Source: Prosapia bicincta (Eukaryota; Arthropoda; Insecta; Hemiptera; Cercopidae). Taken from it: 64,000 nt of DNA. This document shows positions 11,690-22,889 of the stretch, piece after piece. The first letter of the stretch is position 1, and every line of letters starts with the position of its first letter. Made by a program: the position numbers and the translations under genes. Below the pieces are notes generated by a model. That model was not told the origin of the DNA. It worked only from the letters and a program-made list of their open reading frames with translations, and searched no databases. The stretch spans positions 355,100,082-355,164,081 of the forward strand of contig JBAIZL010000002.1 in NCBI GenBank assembly GCA_036971475.1, given 5' to 3'.

Positions 11690-12495
11690 CACAGAATTCA
11701 AACGCATTACTGAACCATCATTTGTTTTTAGTATGTATGAACGAGAAGATGGGGTTTTACTACAACCGCTGGATGCCACTGTTGATTTTTTCTGTAGAGC
11801 ACATTATCACCCTCTTGAAATATCTGATTATTCTTGGATGTTCTGTCATAAAATTGCTTCGTTATTTTCTGTTTCAACAATTTCTCATCTCTTATATATA
11901 CACAATGTGGTTGGAGATTGTAGAGTGTTGTAGGTATTGTGGATCGCAGTTGACGATTCATAAGAATTTGAGCTAGACTAGCACTCAAACCAGACGGAGG
12001 CGTATTATGATGTTCTAACAACATTAGGTTTAAATCAGTCTTAGATGATTGACTTTTCTTCATCATATTTTTAATAGTGCCTACAGTCTTCTCACTCATT
12101 CCATTACTATTTGCATGGTGAGGGCTAGTAGTTACATCTTTGATGTCCCACTGTGAAGCAAAGTCTCTAAACACCACTGAGTCGAATGGCATATTATCAG
12201 CTACTATTATCTGTGGAATGCCATGAGTAGCAAATATAGGCCTTAAAGCTTTAACCTCATCTAAGGCTGTTTTTCCATGTAAGTGTATGACATTAATCCA
12301 AAACGATAGATAATCCACAACAATCAAAAAGTTCTTATTAGAAATTTCCATTAAATCCATACCAATCTTCTCATAAGGTAATTTTGGTACTTCTTCTGGT
12401 AGTAATTGTTCCTTAGTTTTAGCTGGTCTATTTGTTTGACAATGAGGGCACCCATTGATAATATTTTCAATCTGTGCCAACATCTAAGGCCAGTA
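11690..12495 (-). pseudogene. Gypsy integrase
   Basis: An open frame of 251 codons (12483 down to 11728). It begins at the last Cys pair of the zinc-binding domain (GCPHCQTNRP), then the catalytic core with GMDLM (Asp43), VADNMPF (Asp96) and NGMSEKTVG (Glu131). The D-E spacing of 35 residues is that of retroviral/gypsy integrases. The C-terminal part has FQEGDNVLYRKNQQWHPAVV, the usual SH3-like region. The HH part of the zinc finger lies upstream (12484-12600), separated by a stop at 12484. It would insert element cDNA into the genome; the copy is presumably dead because the rest of pol is broken. Confidence 0.9.
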
Positions 12496-12740
12496 AAATA
12501 CTCTACGAGCCCTAGCTTTTGTTTTCAAAAATCCTAGATGACCTGTATGTAACTTGTTTAATATTTCCTTTTGTGAGCTAAGAGGAACCATTAACTTTAG
12601 ATTATAAATACAAGACCTTCTGAAACATGAATATCATCTTTCAGTCTAAAATAATATCTAATATTATCTGGAAGACAATTTTTACTTGTAGGCCAAACTT
12701 GAGAATAATAATTAGTAAGAGTTTGCAATATAGGGTCACT

Positions 12741-13390
12741 CTATGTTTCCTTAATAAATTTATCTATTTTAGCTTCATTTATTTGCAAATTAGCTGCATT
12801 ATATGCTACCATATGAATTGTATCAGACAAGAATTTGCCTGTATCAGAATCTTCTGGTGAACTACTTTCGCAGTCATGAGACAATAGATCAGAAATATAC
12901 ATTTCTTTTCCAGGAATGTGAAACAAATTAAGATCATATTTCACTAGCATAAGAGCCATTCTTTGAAGTCTATTGGATCCAATTTGTGAAATCCTTTTCT
13001 TAAGAAGAGATATTAATGGACGGTGATCTGTTCTAACACTAACAGTTCGTCCATAAATATAAAGATCGAACTTTTGAGTTGCATATACAAGACTTAGGAG
13101 TTCTTTCTCTATCTGAGCGTAATTTACTTCTGCATTATTCAAAGCTCTCGATGCATAAGCCACTGGCTTGTTCTCCTGAAATATACAACATCCTAATGCA
13201 TGTTTAGATGCATCACACTCTATTGTAATTTCTTTTGTTGGATCAAAACAGCTAAGAATTAGAGCCTCAGTGATAAGCAACTTTATTTTATTCAATAAAT
13301 CAGTATGATGTTTCGTCCATAGCCATTCAACATTCTTTTTCATCAGTTCTCTGAAAGGTGCTGTAATCTCAGCAAAATTAGGAATAAAAC
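12741..13390 (-). pseudogene. Gypsy RNase H domain
   Basis: 200-codon open frame. Visible motifs: FDPTKEITIECDASKHALGC (first catalytic Asp region), PVAYASRALNNAEVNYAQIE (the Glu helix), VRTDHRPLISLLKKRI and FHIPGKEMYISDLLSHDC. This is the typical Ty3/gypsy RNase H that follows the RT thumb. Upstream (13344-13640) the thumb is present but has frame breaks (FRINECKFLGFVFNSDG is readable on the minus strand near 13540). Confidence 0.92.
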
Positions 13391-13639
13391 TCTAAGACTC
13401 TAAGATAATTTAGAAGTCCATGAAGTCTCAACAGCTCTTTGTTACAAGTAGGTATTTTAACTTGATTTATAGCTTCAACTCTAGAGGGATCTATTTCATA
13501 CCATCACTATTAAATACAAATCCCAAAAACTTACATTCATTAATACGAAATTGAATCTTTGAAGCATTAAATTTTATGTTTAACTGACGTGCTCTATCTA
13601 AAACAGCTTTCATTGTTTTATCATGTTTCATCTGACATT

Positions 13640-13997
13640 TTGCTTTTATCAATTAATCATCAAAATATATTATTACGTTAGGAATGTCACCAAAATTCCT
13701 CATATTAATTTTTTGAAACTTTTCAGGGGCTACAGATACTCCAAACGGTAGCCTTAAAAATTTATACACTCCAAATGGTGTAGCAAAGCCACAAAGATCT
13801 GTAGAAGCCTTATCCAATTCAATATTATAAAACCCATCTTTTAGATCTAACACAGAAAAGACTGACATTCCTGATAACTGTGCACTCACATCCTGAACTG
13901 AATTAAGTAGGGCTGGCTCTCTAATTATAACTTAATTAAGATCCTTAGGGTCAAGACAAAGGCGTAGACTTCCGTCCTTCTTCTCTATTATCACTAG
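13640..13997 (-). pseudogene. Gypsy reverse transcriptase, 3' part
   Basis: Minus-strand frame with SVLDLKDGFYNIELD (first catalytic Asp), FGVYKFLRLPFGVSVAPEKFQ and IIYFDD (catalytic box, at the 13653 end). A TAA stop lies between the KDGSLRLCLDPKDLN segment (about 13935-13985) and the palm. The frame is cut at 13997 by the BEL/Pao insertion; its 5' continuation is at 20216-20886, and removing the insert plus one copy of ACTAG leaves the frame in register. Confidence 0.92.
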
Positions 13998-14347
13998 TGT
14001 TATGTAAATCCTTTCCTATTTCCTCATTTTTGCTCAAATACAACATTGTGAGTGAGGAACAATTATTTCTATCATAATTCATTTTTTAACTACTTTTTTA
14101 CTACGATTGGAGCGCTGTCTCTACTCATCTTGCGGCCGAACGTAGTACTACCACCAGTTATAGTTGTGACAGACAACCGCCTACAAGTAAGTGAACTTTC
14201 TCACTAACTCTTTTAGATTTCATAGCTAACCTTGCCTTAGCATCTTACATTCTATTTTGGGGTATATTAGCTTCAAATACTGTTATTTCGTTAATATAAT
14301 TATAGCAACAGTTTGTCAGTAACTTTGACTTAATTATGGCACAAACA
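13998..14347 (+). repeat. BEL/Pao copy B 5' LTR
   Basis: 350 bp, TG...CA ends, matching 19865-20215 along its length with scattered substitutions (for example TTATG versus TTAAG at the start). Confidence 0.95.
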
Positions 14348-14640
14348 TTTTGGTCCTCCAAAATCGCCTGGTTTTTTTAGGCGAAAGCCGCATTCTATTA
14401 TAGCAAAGCTTAGGCCTATTCGCTTTAAATGTTCAAGTCTACTTAGTGAATTACCTAAAGAAAACTTTAATATTTTCTATTCTGCAAATTGTATATAATT
14501 ATGAATAAACTAGTAATTCATTTAAAATTACTAATAGCTAGGCGAGAAAAGCTATATCGCCGTATCCAAATTCTGTATGATCTTTCTAAAGAAATCTCAG
14601 ATCTAAGTTAGAACAATTTAAAGCGAGATATAATAATATA

Positions 14641-15765
14641 GGCGACTCATATACACAATTTGAAGCCGTTCAAGAGGAAATAATAGCTACGTCATTACAA
14701 ATTGATCCCGAAAAACAATACGAAACTGTTCAAAAAGCCGAAGCCTTTGACGAGTTGTATTTTAAAATACAAGTAGTCTATAATAGAATTAGTTATGTGG
14801 AACAATACTCTGTTGGCAGTAGGAGAAAGGATAAAACTTCTAGTAGGCCTCGTTTACCAGAAATTGCCTTGCCAAAGGTTGACGGATCTTACAATGAATG
14901 GACACCATTTTACGATAATTTTCGCGTTCTCATACATTAAAATACGTCTCTCAGTGACATTGAAAAATTTCACTATTTACTCTCTGCATTTTCTGGTTCT
15001 GCGTTAAGCATTGCTCGCAGCCTTATTATATCAGAGAAGAATTATTGCATTATTTGGAAATCCTTAGTAAACAAATATCAAAACAAGCGTGTGCTAGGAA
15101 TATCCTTATTAAACACACTCTTTAGTTGTACTCCACAGCATAATGAGTCAGCTTCGACTTTAAATGATTTTTTAGGAAAGTTTTATGAACCGGTTATTGC
15201 ACTTAAGGCACTGGGTATTCCAGACCTTGCTGATTTTTAGTTTATGTATATTGCTTTGAGACATTTACTAGTTACTACATGCAAGCAATTTGAATTACAG
15301 AACATTGATTCCGAAATACATAAGTTTGATGATTTAGTAAAATTCTTACAAAACCATGCACGTGTAATAGAAATATCTCAAGATAACGATATACACCCAG
15401 CTCATAAGCACGTTAATAGAAACCCTGCTCTGAAAACTGTTACATCTTCAAAGCGAGGGTCCGCAGTTAAAAATCTTACTCCATTTTCAAATAGACTCTT
15501 GGTAACTTCCTCTACTGATGCATCTAAACTTTGTCCATGCTGCAAACTACTTCATACTATATTCAAATGTCCTGAATACCAACGTATCAGCCTTGATCAA
15601 TGTAACGATTTAGTTAAAGCCAATAAACTATGTTTTAATTGTCTGAAAGGTTCACATAGCGTGTCTCGTTGTCTGTCCAAGACAAATTGTTTAACTTGCG
15701 GCCAACGACACCACACATACCTTCATTTAGAACATACTCAGCCTATTGTGAACGATTCATGCAGC
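14641..15765 (+). pseudogene. BEL/Pao gag with zinc knuckles (copy B)
   Basis: From about 14641 the frame gives a DUF1759-like gag: QFEAVQEEIIATSLQIDPE, LPKVDGSYNEWTPFYDNF, then, after a TAA at 14938, DIEKFHYLLSAFSGSALSIA and LNDFLGKFYEPVIALKALG, and after a second stop at 15238 the frame from 15244 continues. Zinc-knuckle-like clusters follow at about 15535-15730: CPCCKLLHTIFKC, LCFNCLKGSHSVSRC and CLTCGQRHHTYLH. These bind nucleic acid in virus-like particles. Two in-frame stops inactivate it. Confidence 0.9.
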
Positions 15766-15879
15766 ATTTTGGTGCATGTTGCATCACCTCCAACCAATCC
15801 TTCTCTTCAGTCGGTTAAGGATTCAATCACTAACAATACCTCTACTAGCTTAGTTCAAGATTCACAGCAGCATTATTCA

Positions 15880-16272
15880 ACTGTAATACTAGGGCCTGCA
15901 GTTATTCATCTCAAGGAGTCAAACGGCCTGTTTCAACCTGTTAGAGCAATTATTGACTCATGTGCCCAAACTTCCTTCATGACATCTGCCTGTGCAAAGC
16001 GTTTAGGGTTGGTACGAAGAAAATGTTCATTCCATATAGCTGGTCTAGCTCAGAATGAGGTCAAGGGTACTAAAGGAGTTGTCACGTGTATACTAAAGCC
16101 TCGAGACTCCATAACTCCTCAACTAAATACTGAGGCTGTGATACTTTCAAAAATCACTGCTCAAGTGCCTAGCGTTCATATTCCCACTCACATCGTCTCC
16201 AAGTTGAAACATCTATATTTGGCTGATCCCACATACCCTATTTTCACATACCCACTCAGATTGATTTTCTGA
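15880..16272 (+). pseudogene. BEL/Pao aspartic protease (copy B), altered active site
   Basis: Same frame as the zinc knuckles. Visible: VILGPAVIHLKESNGLFQPV then RAIIDSCAQTSFMTSACAKR. BEL proteases normally carry D-S/T-G at this place; here codons 15955-15963 read Asp-Ser-Cys, so the active-site Gly is replaced. The frame ends at a TGA (16270), while the adjoining linker continues in another frame to the RT. Confidence 0.85.
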
Positions 16273-16289
16273 TAGCTGCGGATTTATTT

Positions 16290-17418
16290 ATTGAGGTCTA
16301 TGATGGGCAACAGCTCTGTACTACGGATGGCTGCCCCTCCGCTCTTCATAGCATCTTTGGTTGGGTTATTACAGGAAAGTTGAAGTATAAGCAACCTCAG
16401 CTTGCACTCACATCATCACGCTTGCTTATTTCAAGTCCAAGTAGTATTAACAGAAGTTTAAGACGTTTCTGGGAGATAGAGGAAGTTCCTCATATGATAC
16501 CTCCCAACCCAGGTGATGTCCAATGTGAAGAGAGTTTTAAGGAATTACACTATCGTGATATGGAAGGTCGTTATGTTCTTCCTCTTCCAATAAGAGAAAG
16601 TGATAACGTCTTAAGTCAGTCACGCGACCAAGCAACCAATAGGTTCAAGTACCTGGAGAAAAGGTTAGGGCGTGATGTCAATCTGTATAGAGAGTATAAG
16701 TCCTTTATGAGGGAATATGTTAACCTTGCACACATGCGTCTCTTATCAAATAATTCGCCTCAAGAACTACCCTATTTCATACCTCATCACTGCGTTATCA
16801 AAGATTCTAGTTCATCCACTAAGGTTCGTGTACTGTTCGATGCATCTATGAAGACTACAAATAATAGGTCACTAAATGATATACTGTTGACAGGGCCTAA
16901 GCTAGAAAATGATATTGATGATGGTTTGGTAAAATTTCGATTGCATCCATTAGTTTTAATTGCGGGTATTTGTAAGATGTACAGGCAAATATTAGTCCGT
17001 TCACAAGATCGAAAGTATCAGCATATTCTCTGGCTGGAAAACCCCAACGAGTCGATCCAGGAATTTGAACTCATGACAATTACGTATGGTGTTTCATCTG
17101 CTCCTTATTTGGCTTTGCGAACATTGAAACAACTTGCTATAGACGAAGGAGATAAGTTCCCTCTTGCAGCCAAGGCTCTTCAAGAGGACATTTATATTGA
17201 TGATATTCTGACAGACGCATGTTCAAGAAGCATTGGATTTACAAAATCAACTTATAAATCTTCTTGCTTTGGGAGGATTCAGTCTTCATAAATGGAGCAG
17301 CAATTACGCTAGCTTACTTGAGGCTATACCTGACGAACACAAGGAAGTTCCTATTTCGTTGGATTCAGATGGAAATCACATCATCAAGATTTTACGTCTT
17401 CAATGGATTGCTAAATAA
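16290..17418 (+). pseudogene. BEL/Pao reverse transcriptase (copy B)
   Basis: Open from about 16290 to 17291. Motifs: RFWEIEEVPH at the start, ELPYFIPHHCVIKDSSSSTK, VRVLFDASMKTTN, SLNDILLTGPKL, then AGICKMYRQILV, TYGVSSAPYLALRTLKQLA and the catalytic box YIDDIL (17193-17210). The residue that should be the first catalytic Asp (DI.KMYRQ) is Gly, codon GGT at 16965-16967. A frameshift near 17230 moves the thumb (LLALGGFSLHKWSSNYASLL) into the frame 17233-17418, ending in TAA. Confidence 0.93.
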
Positions 17419-17421
17419 GAC

Positions 17422-18111
17422 ATGTTCTCTTACAGTATAACTCCCATCAACCTAATATACACAAAACGTGCCATTTTATCCCATATCTCACGCATATTTG
17501 ATCCTCTCGGTTGGCTATCCCCTGTGATTATATTGGCCAAAACCATGGTTCAAAGACTTTGGATACTTGGGCTTAGTTGGGATGATGAAGTTCCCCCAAA
17601 CCTTCAAAAGGAATGGGCAACCTTTGCCTCGCAACTACACCTTCTATGTAATATAAAATTAAGCCGGTTTACAGTGTCTCCGGGGTCAGGCCTATGCTAC
17701 CTTGTAGGTTTTTCCGATGCTTCTGAAAAAGGATACAGTGCTGTAATTTATTTGATTGACTGTACAACCAACACAGCTACGTCTCATCTTATTATTGGGA
17801 AGTCAAAAGTGGCACCTTTTAAAACATTTTCTATTCCTCGGTTGGAACTTTGTGGAGCATTATTACTCTCAAGAATGTTTGATTATCTTAAAAAATGTTT
17901 AAGTGAAGTTTTGCAAATAGAAGGGACATTTGCATTTACTGATTCAATGGTGGTGATTAATTGGCTAAAAACGCCTCCTTATTTGCTCAAAACCTTTGTT
18001 GCTAACCGTGTGACAGAAATATTGGAGATATTAGTTCCTAACAGCTGGCATTATGTGTCAACAAATCTAAACCCAGCGGATTGTATTTCTCGGGGTCTGT
18101 TCCCTAGTTAA
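17422..18111 (+). pseudogene. BEL/Pao RNase H domain (copy B)
   Basis: 229-codon open frame. Motifs in order: ISRIFDPLGWLSPVIILAK (connection), LVGFSDASEKGYSAVIYL (Asp), FKTFSIPRLELCGALLLSR (Glu), FAFTDSMVVINWLKTPP (Asp) and NLNPADCISRGLFPS. All RNase H catalytic positions look present. A TAG stop separates it from the integrase part. Confidence 0.92.
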
Positions 18112-18399
18112 TTCATAGCTCATTCGCTTTGGTGGTTCGGCTTATTATTCATGACATCACCCATAAAGGAATGGCCGCTGCGGTACGCACCTTGCTCAAG
18201 TACGAATGTATTACCAGATATCAAGTTGAATATTGATACTATTTGTGTCGCTGAAACCAAAACACCAAGTTTTAACTTAATTGATAAATTGTCTTCGTTT
18301 ACCAGGTTAATAAGAGTAAGCGCCTTGTGCAAACGATTTTAAACAAACTGTCATACACAATCTAAAATTAAAGGTTCATTATCTCATACTGAGTTAGGT

Positions 18400-19746
18400 T
18401 CATCTCTACATTTCTGGATTCAATACACACAGAAAAGGTACTTTGCAGAAGATCTAATTTCACTTAAAGGTGGAGGAGAGACATCAAATCCCCTTAGGAA
18501 ACTGAACCCTTTTTTAGACAATCGTGGGCTTCTTAGGGTAGGGAGTAGGCTTCGGAATGCTGCCTTGCCACAAGACTTTAGACATCCTATTCTACTACCC
18601 AAGTTAAGCCGCTTGACTACACTCTTAATCGAGCATTATCACAAATCTTATTTACATGTTGGACCACGCACACTACAATCATTTATTCAACAGAAGTATT
18701 GGATTCTGAGTATTAGCAGTGCTATTAGGTCCACACTCTCCAAGTGTCTCACCTGTAATAAAATGAAGCCAACGTTCATACATCCTCGTATGGGAGATCT
18801 TCCACCCTCACGAACAAGTCAAGGACGACCGTTCATATCTACTGGAGTGGATTTCGGCGGTCCTATTTTAATTAAGGAATCTATACGACGAAATGCTAAG
18901 ATGTTTAAGGCATATATTTGTTTGTTTATGTGTCTATCTACAAAAACCGTCAATATCGAAGTGGTTTCGGATCTTTCAACCGATGCATTTTTGGCTGCAC
19001 TCGATAGATTTGTCAGTAGACGAGGTATTTGTCACTATATGTTTTCCGACAATGGAACGAACTTTGTGGGAGCTAACAAGTACCTGACAGGCATATTCAA
19101 GTACTTCGAAGAGCCTAATAATAAAGCTAGGATAACTGAACATTGCAGCTCTAAAGGAATCTCTTGGAATTTCAACCCACCTGACGGTCCTCACTTTGGA
19201 GGTCTGTGGGAGGCCGGAATACGTTCCACAAAATACCATCTCAAGAGAGTGCTAAATGGACAAGCTCTCACCTTTGAAGAATTATCAACACTATGTGCAA
19301 AAATTGAGGCAATTTTAAATTCCAGGCCATTATCTCCGTTATCCACACACGCTAATGATTTTGATGTTTTAACACCCGTACACTTTCTCAACAGCTCTGC
19401 TCTGACCGCAGTATCTGAACATGACCTTCAAGAATTACCCATGATTCGTTAAGTCGCTGGCAACTAATTTCAAAGGCCGTCCAACATTTCTGGACACATT
19501 ACAGGATTGAGTATTTGCACACGCTACAACAGCGTAGTAAATAGACAACGGAATCACCAAACGTGTCTAAAGGTGACTTGGTACTCCTTCAAGATACCGA
19601 CTCTCCACCATTACGTTTGGCAGTTGGGAAGAATTGAAGATACATTCCCAGGAAAGGATGGTGTTGTGGTCGTATCAGTACGAACCACGCGAGGGACTTT
19701 CCAACGCCCAGTCGTCAAGATAAGTCCTCTCCCTTACCATGACTAA
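18400..19746 (+). pseudogene. BEL/Pao integrase (copy B)
   Basis: HHCC-type region HYHKSYLHVGPRTLQSFIQQ...CLTCNKMKP at about 18636-18770. Catalytic core: STGVDFGGP (Asp codon 18850), MFSDNGTNFVGA (Asp codon 19048) and GGLWEAGIRSTK (Glu codon 19210); Asp-Asp and Asp-Glu spacings are 66 and 54 residues, as in BEL/Pao. A TAA near 19450 interrupts before the C-terminal domain (19455-19746; IEYLHTLQQRSK, KGDLVLLQDTDSPPLRL, GRIEDTFPGKDGVVVVSVRT), which ends in TAA. Confidence 0.93.
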
Positions 19747-19864
19747 AGAACATTTTTAATATGACAAGTTGTTTTAGTTCAAGTAGTGTTATTTTTTGTT
19801 GTTTAATGTGTGTTTTATTTCTATTTAATTGAGAAAACTTTATTCTGTTTTCGGTGGGGGGAAA

Positions 19865-20215
19865 TGTTAAGTAAATCCTTTCCTATTTCCTCATTTTTCC
19901 TCAAATACAACATTGTGAGTGAGGAACAATTATTTATATCATAATTCATTTTTTTAACTACATTTTTACTATGATTGGAGCGCTGTCTCTACTCATCTTG
20001 CGGCCGAACGTAGTACTACCACCAGTTATAGTTGTGGCAGACAACCGCCTACAAGTAAGTGAACTTTCCCACTAACTATATTAGATTTCATAGCTAACCT
20101 TGCCTTAACATCCTACATTATATTTTGGGGTATATTAACGTCAAATACTATTATTTCGTTAATATAATTATAGCAACAGTTTGTCAGTCACTTTTACTTA
20201 ATTATTGCACAAACA
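19865..20215 (+). repeat. BEL/Pao copy B 3' LTR
   Basis: 351 bp partner of the 5' LTR; preceded by the polypurine tract and followed by the ACTAG duplication. Confidence 0.95.
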
Positions 20216-20886
20216 ACTAGATTACTAACCCACACAGGTGTGTCTTCAACTTTAGATATAATAACATCAGCTTCTAGTTGCTTTAATTTAGTTTTAAGTC
20301 GATCCTTAATCATTAATGCCACTCTACGAGGAGGTTTCACTGTGAGTACTGCATCAGGATTAATGAAAATATGACACTTATAATTCTTTATCTTACCAGT
20401 ACCACTAAACACATCAATATTAGAACTGATAAAGTTAGTTTTACTGATTGAATCTATTTTCTTAATAAGACCCAGCACGGTACATGATTGTAAGCCTAAA
20501 ATGGGCTTATCAGATGGTCCATCAACTAAAATAAATTTTAATAAAACAGATTTATTGCTTTTAAGTAGCTTACAACTCAACCTTACTTTACCTATAATGT
20601 TAATCTTATTTCCACCATATGCTATAAGCTTTATTGTTGTTTTCATTATCCTATTAACACCTATATCCATTAAATTCTTATTTTTAAGTAGATTAACATC
20701 CGAACCTGTGTCCAGTTTGTACCTAATATTACTTCCATGAACTTCAACCATAGAACACCATTCTTTAGGCTGTGATTTACTAGATTGAACACAATCAATC
20801 ACAAAAGAGTTATCACTATCAGAGCTACTACCCTTATCATCATCATTGACGTAATGTATTTTTTTTATTTTTGCAACCCACTGCAA
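20216..20886 (-). pseudogene. Gypsy protease and start of reverse transcriptase
   Basis: Minus-strand open frame (230 codons from 20886, the last few being BEL LTR sequence). The retropepsin motif YKLDTGSDVNLLKNKNL has the intact Asp-Thr-Gly; flap and core follow (IIGKVRLSCKL, FILVDGPSDKPILGLQSC). Then the RT N-terminal region: KPPRRVALMIKDRLKTKLKQL and EDTPVWVSNLV, where the frame runs into the BEL LTR at 20215. Confidence 0.9.
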
Positions 20887-20889
20887 AAT

Positions 20890-21645
20890 GATTTAATTAT
20901 TTGCATTTTTTACAACGCTTACCATGCGCTGCACATTTCCCACATCTCTGTTGATATTCACTCTTTTTACACGAATATTCTTTAGATGTTTGATCATATG
21001 CACTGTCAGATGATGATTTTTTATTATTACTTTTATAGTGGTTTTTATCATGACGATTCTTTTCACAGGTCTTAACAGTATTGACCAACATTTCTCCTTT
21101 AATTTCTTTTACTTGCTCTTTACTACTCTTATTAAATTTAATAAACCCTATTACCCGAGTTAAATTTATATCTTTTTCTCTTAGAACTCGTTCTTGAAGG
21201 TCAATGTCCTCAATATTTAAAACTACTTGGTCTCTAATAAGACCTTCTTCCTGAGTTTCAAATTCACATGTTGAGGCCAGGGTTCGTAATGTAGTCACAT
21301 AACTATCAATAGTTTGACCATTTTGTCTACGACACTTCAAAAATTTATGTCGTTCAAACACAACATTCGGTTTAACCGAACAATGGGTATCAATTTTTTT
21401 TAAAATTATGTCATATTCAGTCTTACCTTTATCAGTATCAAACTTAAAAGTATTATAAACTTCTAACCCCTCATCTCTAATAAGAATAGGGAGTATTGCA
21501 ATTTTAGTTTGTGAATTTTTTTAACTTTCTCAGTGGCTAGCGTGTAATTATTAAATTTCTGTTTCCACCTCATCCAGCTTTCTGGTAAATTACCTGAAAA
21601 ATTCATCTCTTTTGGCGGTTTAAATCCCATTATTTTCCACTTATT
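20890..21645 (-). pseudogene. Gypsy gag
   Basis: Probable start at the minus-strand ATG around 21631 (MGFKPPKEMNFSG then LPESWMRWKQKFNNY), a gypsy-gag N-terminus. Stops between 21365 and 21540 break it. The lower frame (21361-20897) carries FLKCRRQNGQTIDSYVTTLR, the conserved gag middle, and RCGKCAAHGKRCKKC at the end, a CCHC-like knuckle immediately before the protease. Confidence 0.85.
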
Positions 21646-21760
21646 GGAAATTAAAAATCAAATTACTAACCATAGTGACGATTAACGCAACAATAATGTT
21701 GAGGTTATACTGCGCTTCAGTTAAAATTGTATAACTTAAGTCAAAATTCACCTGACACCA

Positions 21761-21947
21761 TGTTCTGTACGTATGTTCCAATTAAAATAATTAATACAAC
21801 AAGTAGTAAAGAGACATTATATTTTAATATAATAATAATCACATAAACATTACAATAGTACACGCAACTTAATAATGTTCACTTATATCTGGCTTTCACT
21901 GGTTATAACCTGTTTGTAGCTAATTCAGTGTTGCCACCTACACAACA
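21761..21947 (-). repeat. Gypsy 5' LTR
   Basis: 187 bp, TG...CA on the plus strand, followed by GTAT (21948-21951). Confidence 0.93.
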
Positions 21948-22398
21948 GTATAGCTCAAGGAGTGTTGTTGAGGGCAGTGAACTTGCCGCCTCAGGAGGGG
22001 CGCAAGAGGATCACGGCACATATAGACAAGTTGTGCAGGGAAGAATGGAATGCGATCTTGGATTGCAACAAAATCCATGGGGCTGTGGGGTTACTGGGGA
22101 GACTTTTAGGGCAAAGAGCTACTCTCCTTAAGTAGACCTCAACTCAGAGTTGCTGTAGAACTGGTCACAGGATATGGTAATCTGATAGGGCTGTAATACA
22201 AAATTGAAAGATCTAGGTCCCCTGTGTGCAAAAGATGCGACGAGGACCAAGAGGAAAGCTCAATCCAACTACTCTGCCCTGATTTGGGAACTGCAAAAAG
22301 AAAGTTGTTAGGCTGTCAGGTATGTAGACCAGAAGATATCAGAAGGTTTAGCATCAGGTGGGTACTTGTTTTCTGCAAAGAGGTAGGTATCCACTAAG
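21948..22398 (+). mobile_element. Non-LTR retrotransposon copy 1, 3' part
   Basis: Resumes the element cut at 11137. It parallels 43033-43286: LLRAVNLPPQEGRKRITAHI is readable with frame adjustments, then a terminal CCHC-like segment (SPVCKRCDEDQEESSIQLLC) and IRRFSIRWVLVFCKEVGIH before a TAA near 22398. This C-terminal zinc-binding tail is typical of jockey/R1-group elements. No poly(A) tail is obvious. Confidence 0.8.
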
Positions 22399-22419
22399 CT
22401 AGTCCTGTGGTATTGGTTG

Positions 22420-22889
22420 TGTCTTTACATGGTTTTAAAAGAGGAATTACTGTCGCTTGTAACCATGCGTAGGGAAAACATTGGTCCTCGAATAAACGAT
22501 TGTATATCCGACGTATGACTTATTTTGGCGATGATGATAGATGTTTTATCATAGCGCAAACAATGGAATCAGGACCTGATGCGGAATATTTCGTTGACAA
22601 GAGAGCTGATTCCTATTACCCAATAGAGGACGGAATGTTCAAAGAAGAATCTCCAGACAATTCAACAGTAAAAGGTATTGCTTCTTCCTTCAGTTTATAC
22701 ACTTGGGATAATCTATTATAAGCTGTAGTAGAAGATAAGTTAGAAAATGACGTTCAAAGTACATTATCTATATCTGCACTGTTTGTGATCGATCTTCCAT
22801 TCGGTTGCATCAGCGCAATAACTGTAAACGGAATGGAAGTACCACAAACAGATCTTAATTTCCTCCATACTGAGGAATTAATCATCTAA
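22420..22889 (+). pseudogene. Unidentified protein-coding remnant
   Basis: One frame is readable for about 155 codons with only two stops (TAG near 22470, TAA at 22719-22721). It reads ITVACNHA, YIRRMTYFGDDDRCFIIAQT, SYYPIEDGMFKEESPDNST, and, after the second stop, SALFVIDLPFGCISAITVNG up to a TAA at 22887. The composition looks like a real acidic protein. It starts just after the 3' end of the non-LTR element. I do not recognise the family. It could be an exon of a host gene, a processed copy, or another mobile element gene. Confidence 0.4.

Larger units (their letters stand above)
13998..20215 (+). mobile_element. BEL/Pao LTR retrotransposon, full length (copy B), nested in gypsy
   Basis: 6,218 bp. 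LTRs 13998-14347 and 19865-20215 begin TGTTA and end ACAAACA. A 5-bp target duplication ACTAG sits at 13993-13997 and 20216-20220. A polypurine tract GGTGGGGGGAAA (19853-19864) abuts the 3' LTR, and TGGTCCTCC at 14351 is a candidate primer-binding site. Internal order: gag, zinc knuckles, protease, RT, RNase H, integrase. Stops at about 14938, 15238, 16270, 17416, 18109 and 19450, a frameshift near 17230, and changed catalytic residues show it is inactive. It is younger than the gypsy element it interrupts. Confidence 0.97.
11138..21947 (-). mobile_element. Ty3/gypsy LTR retrotransposon (minus strand), split by a BEL/Pao insertion
   Basis: Two LTRs (11138-11322 and 21761-21947) flank gag, protease, reverse transcriptase, RNase H and integrase in gypsy order on the minus strand. 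A 4-bp target duplication GTAT lies at 11134-11137 and 21948-21951. A polypurine tract GGAAGGGAGA (minus strand, 11323-11332) abuts the 3' LTR. A primer-binding candidate TGGTGTCAGGTG (minus strand, ending at 21760) abuts the 5' LTR and would pair with a tRNA 3' end of the ...TGACACCA kind. Without the 6.2-kb insert the element is about 4.6 kb. Stops in pol and divergence between the LTRs indicate an old, inactive copy. Confidence 0.95.

Noticed and set aside
11303..11976. Plus-strand frames at 11303, 11677 and 11685
   Set aside because: Antisense of the gypsy 3' region and integrase.
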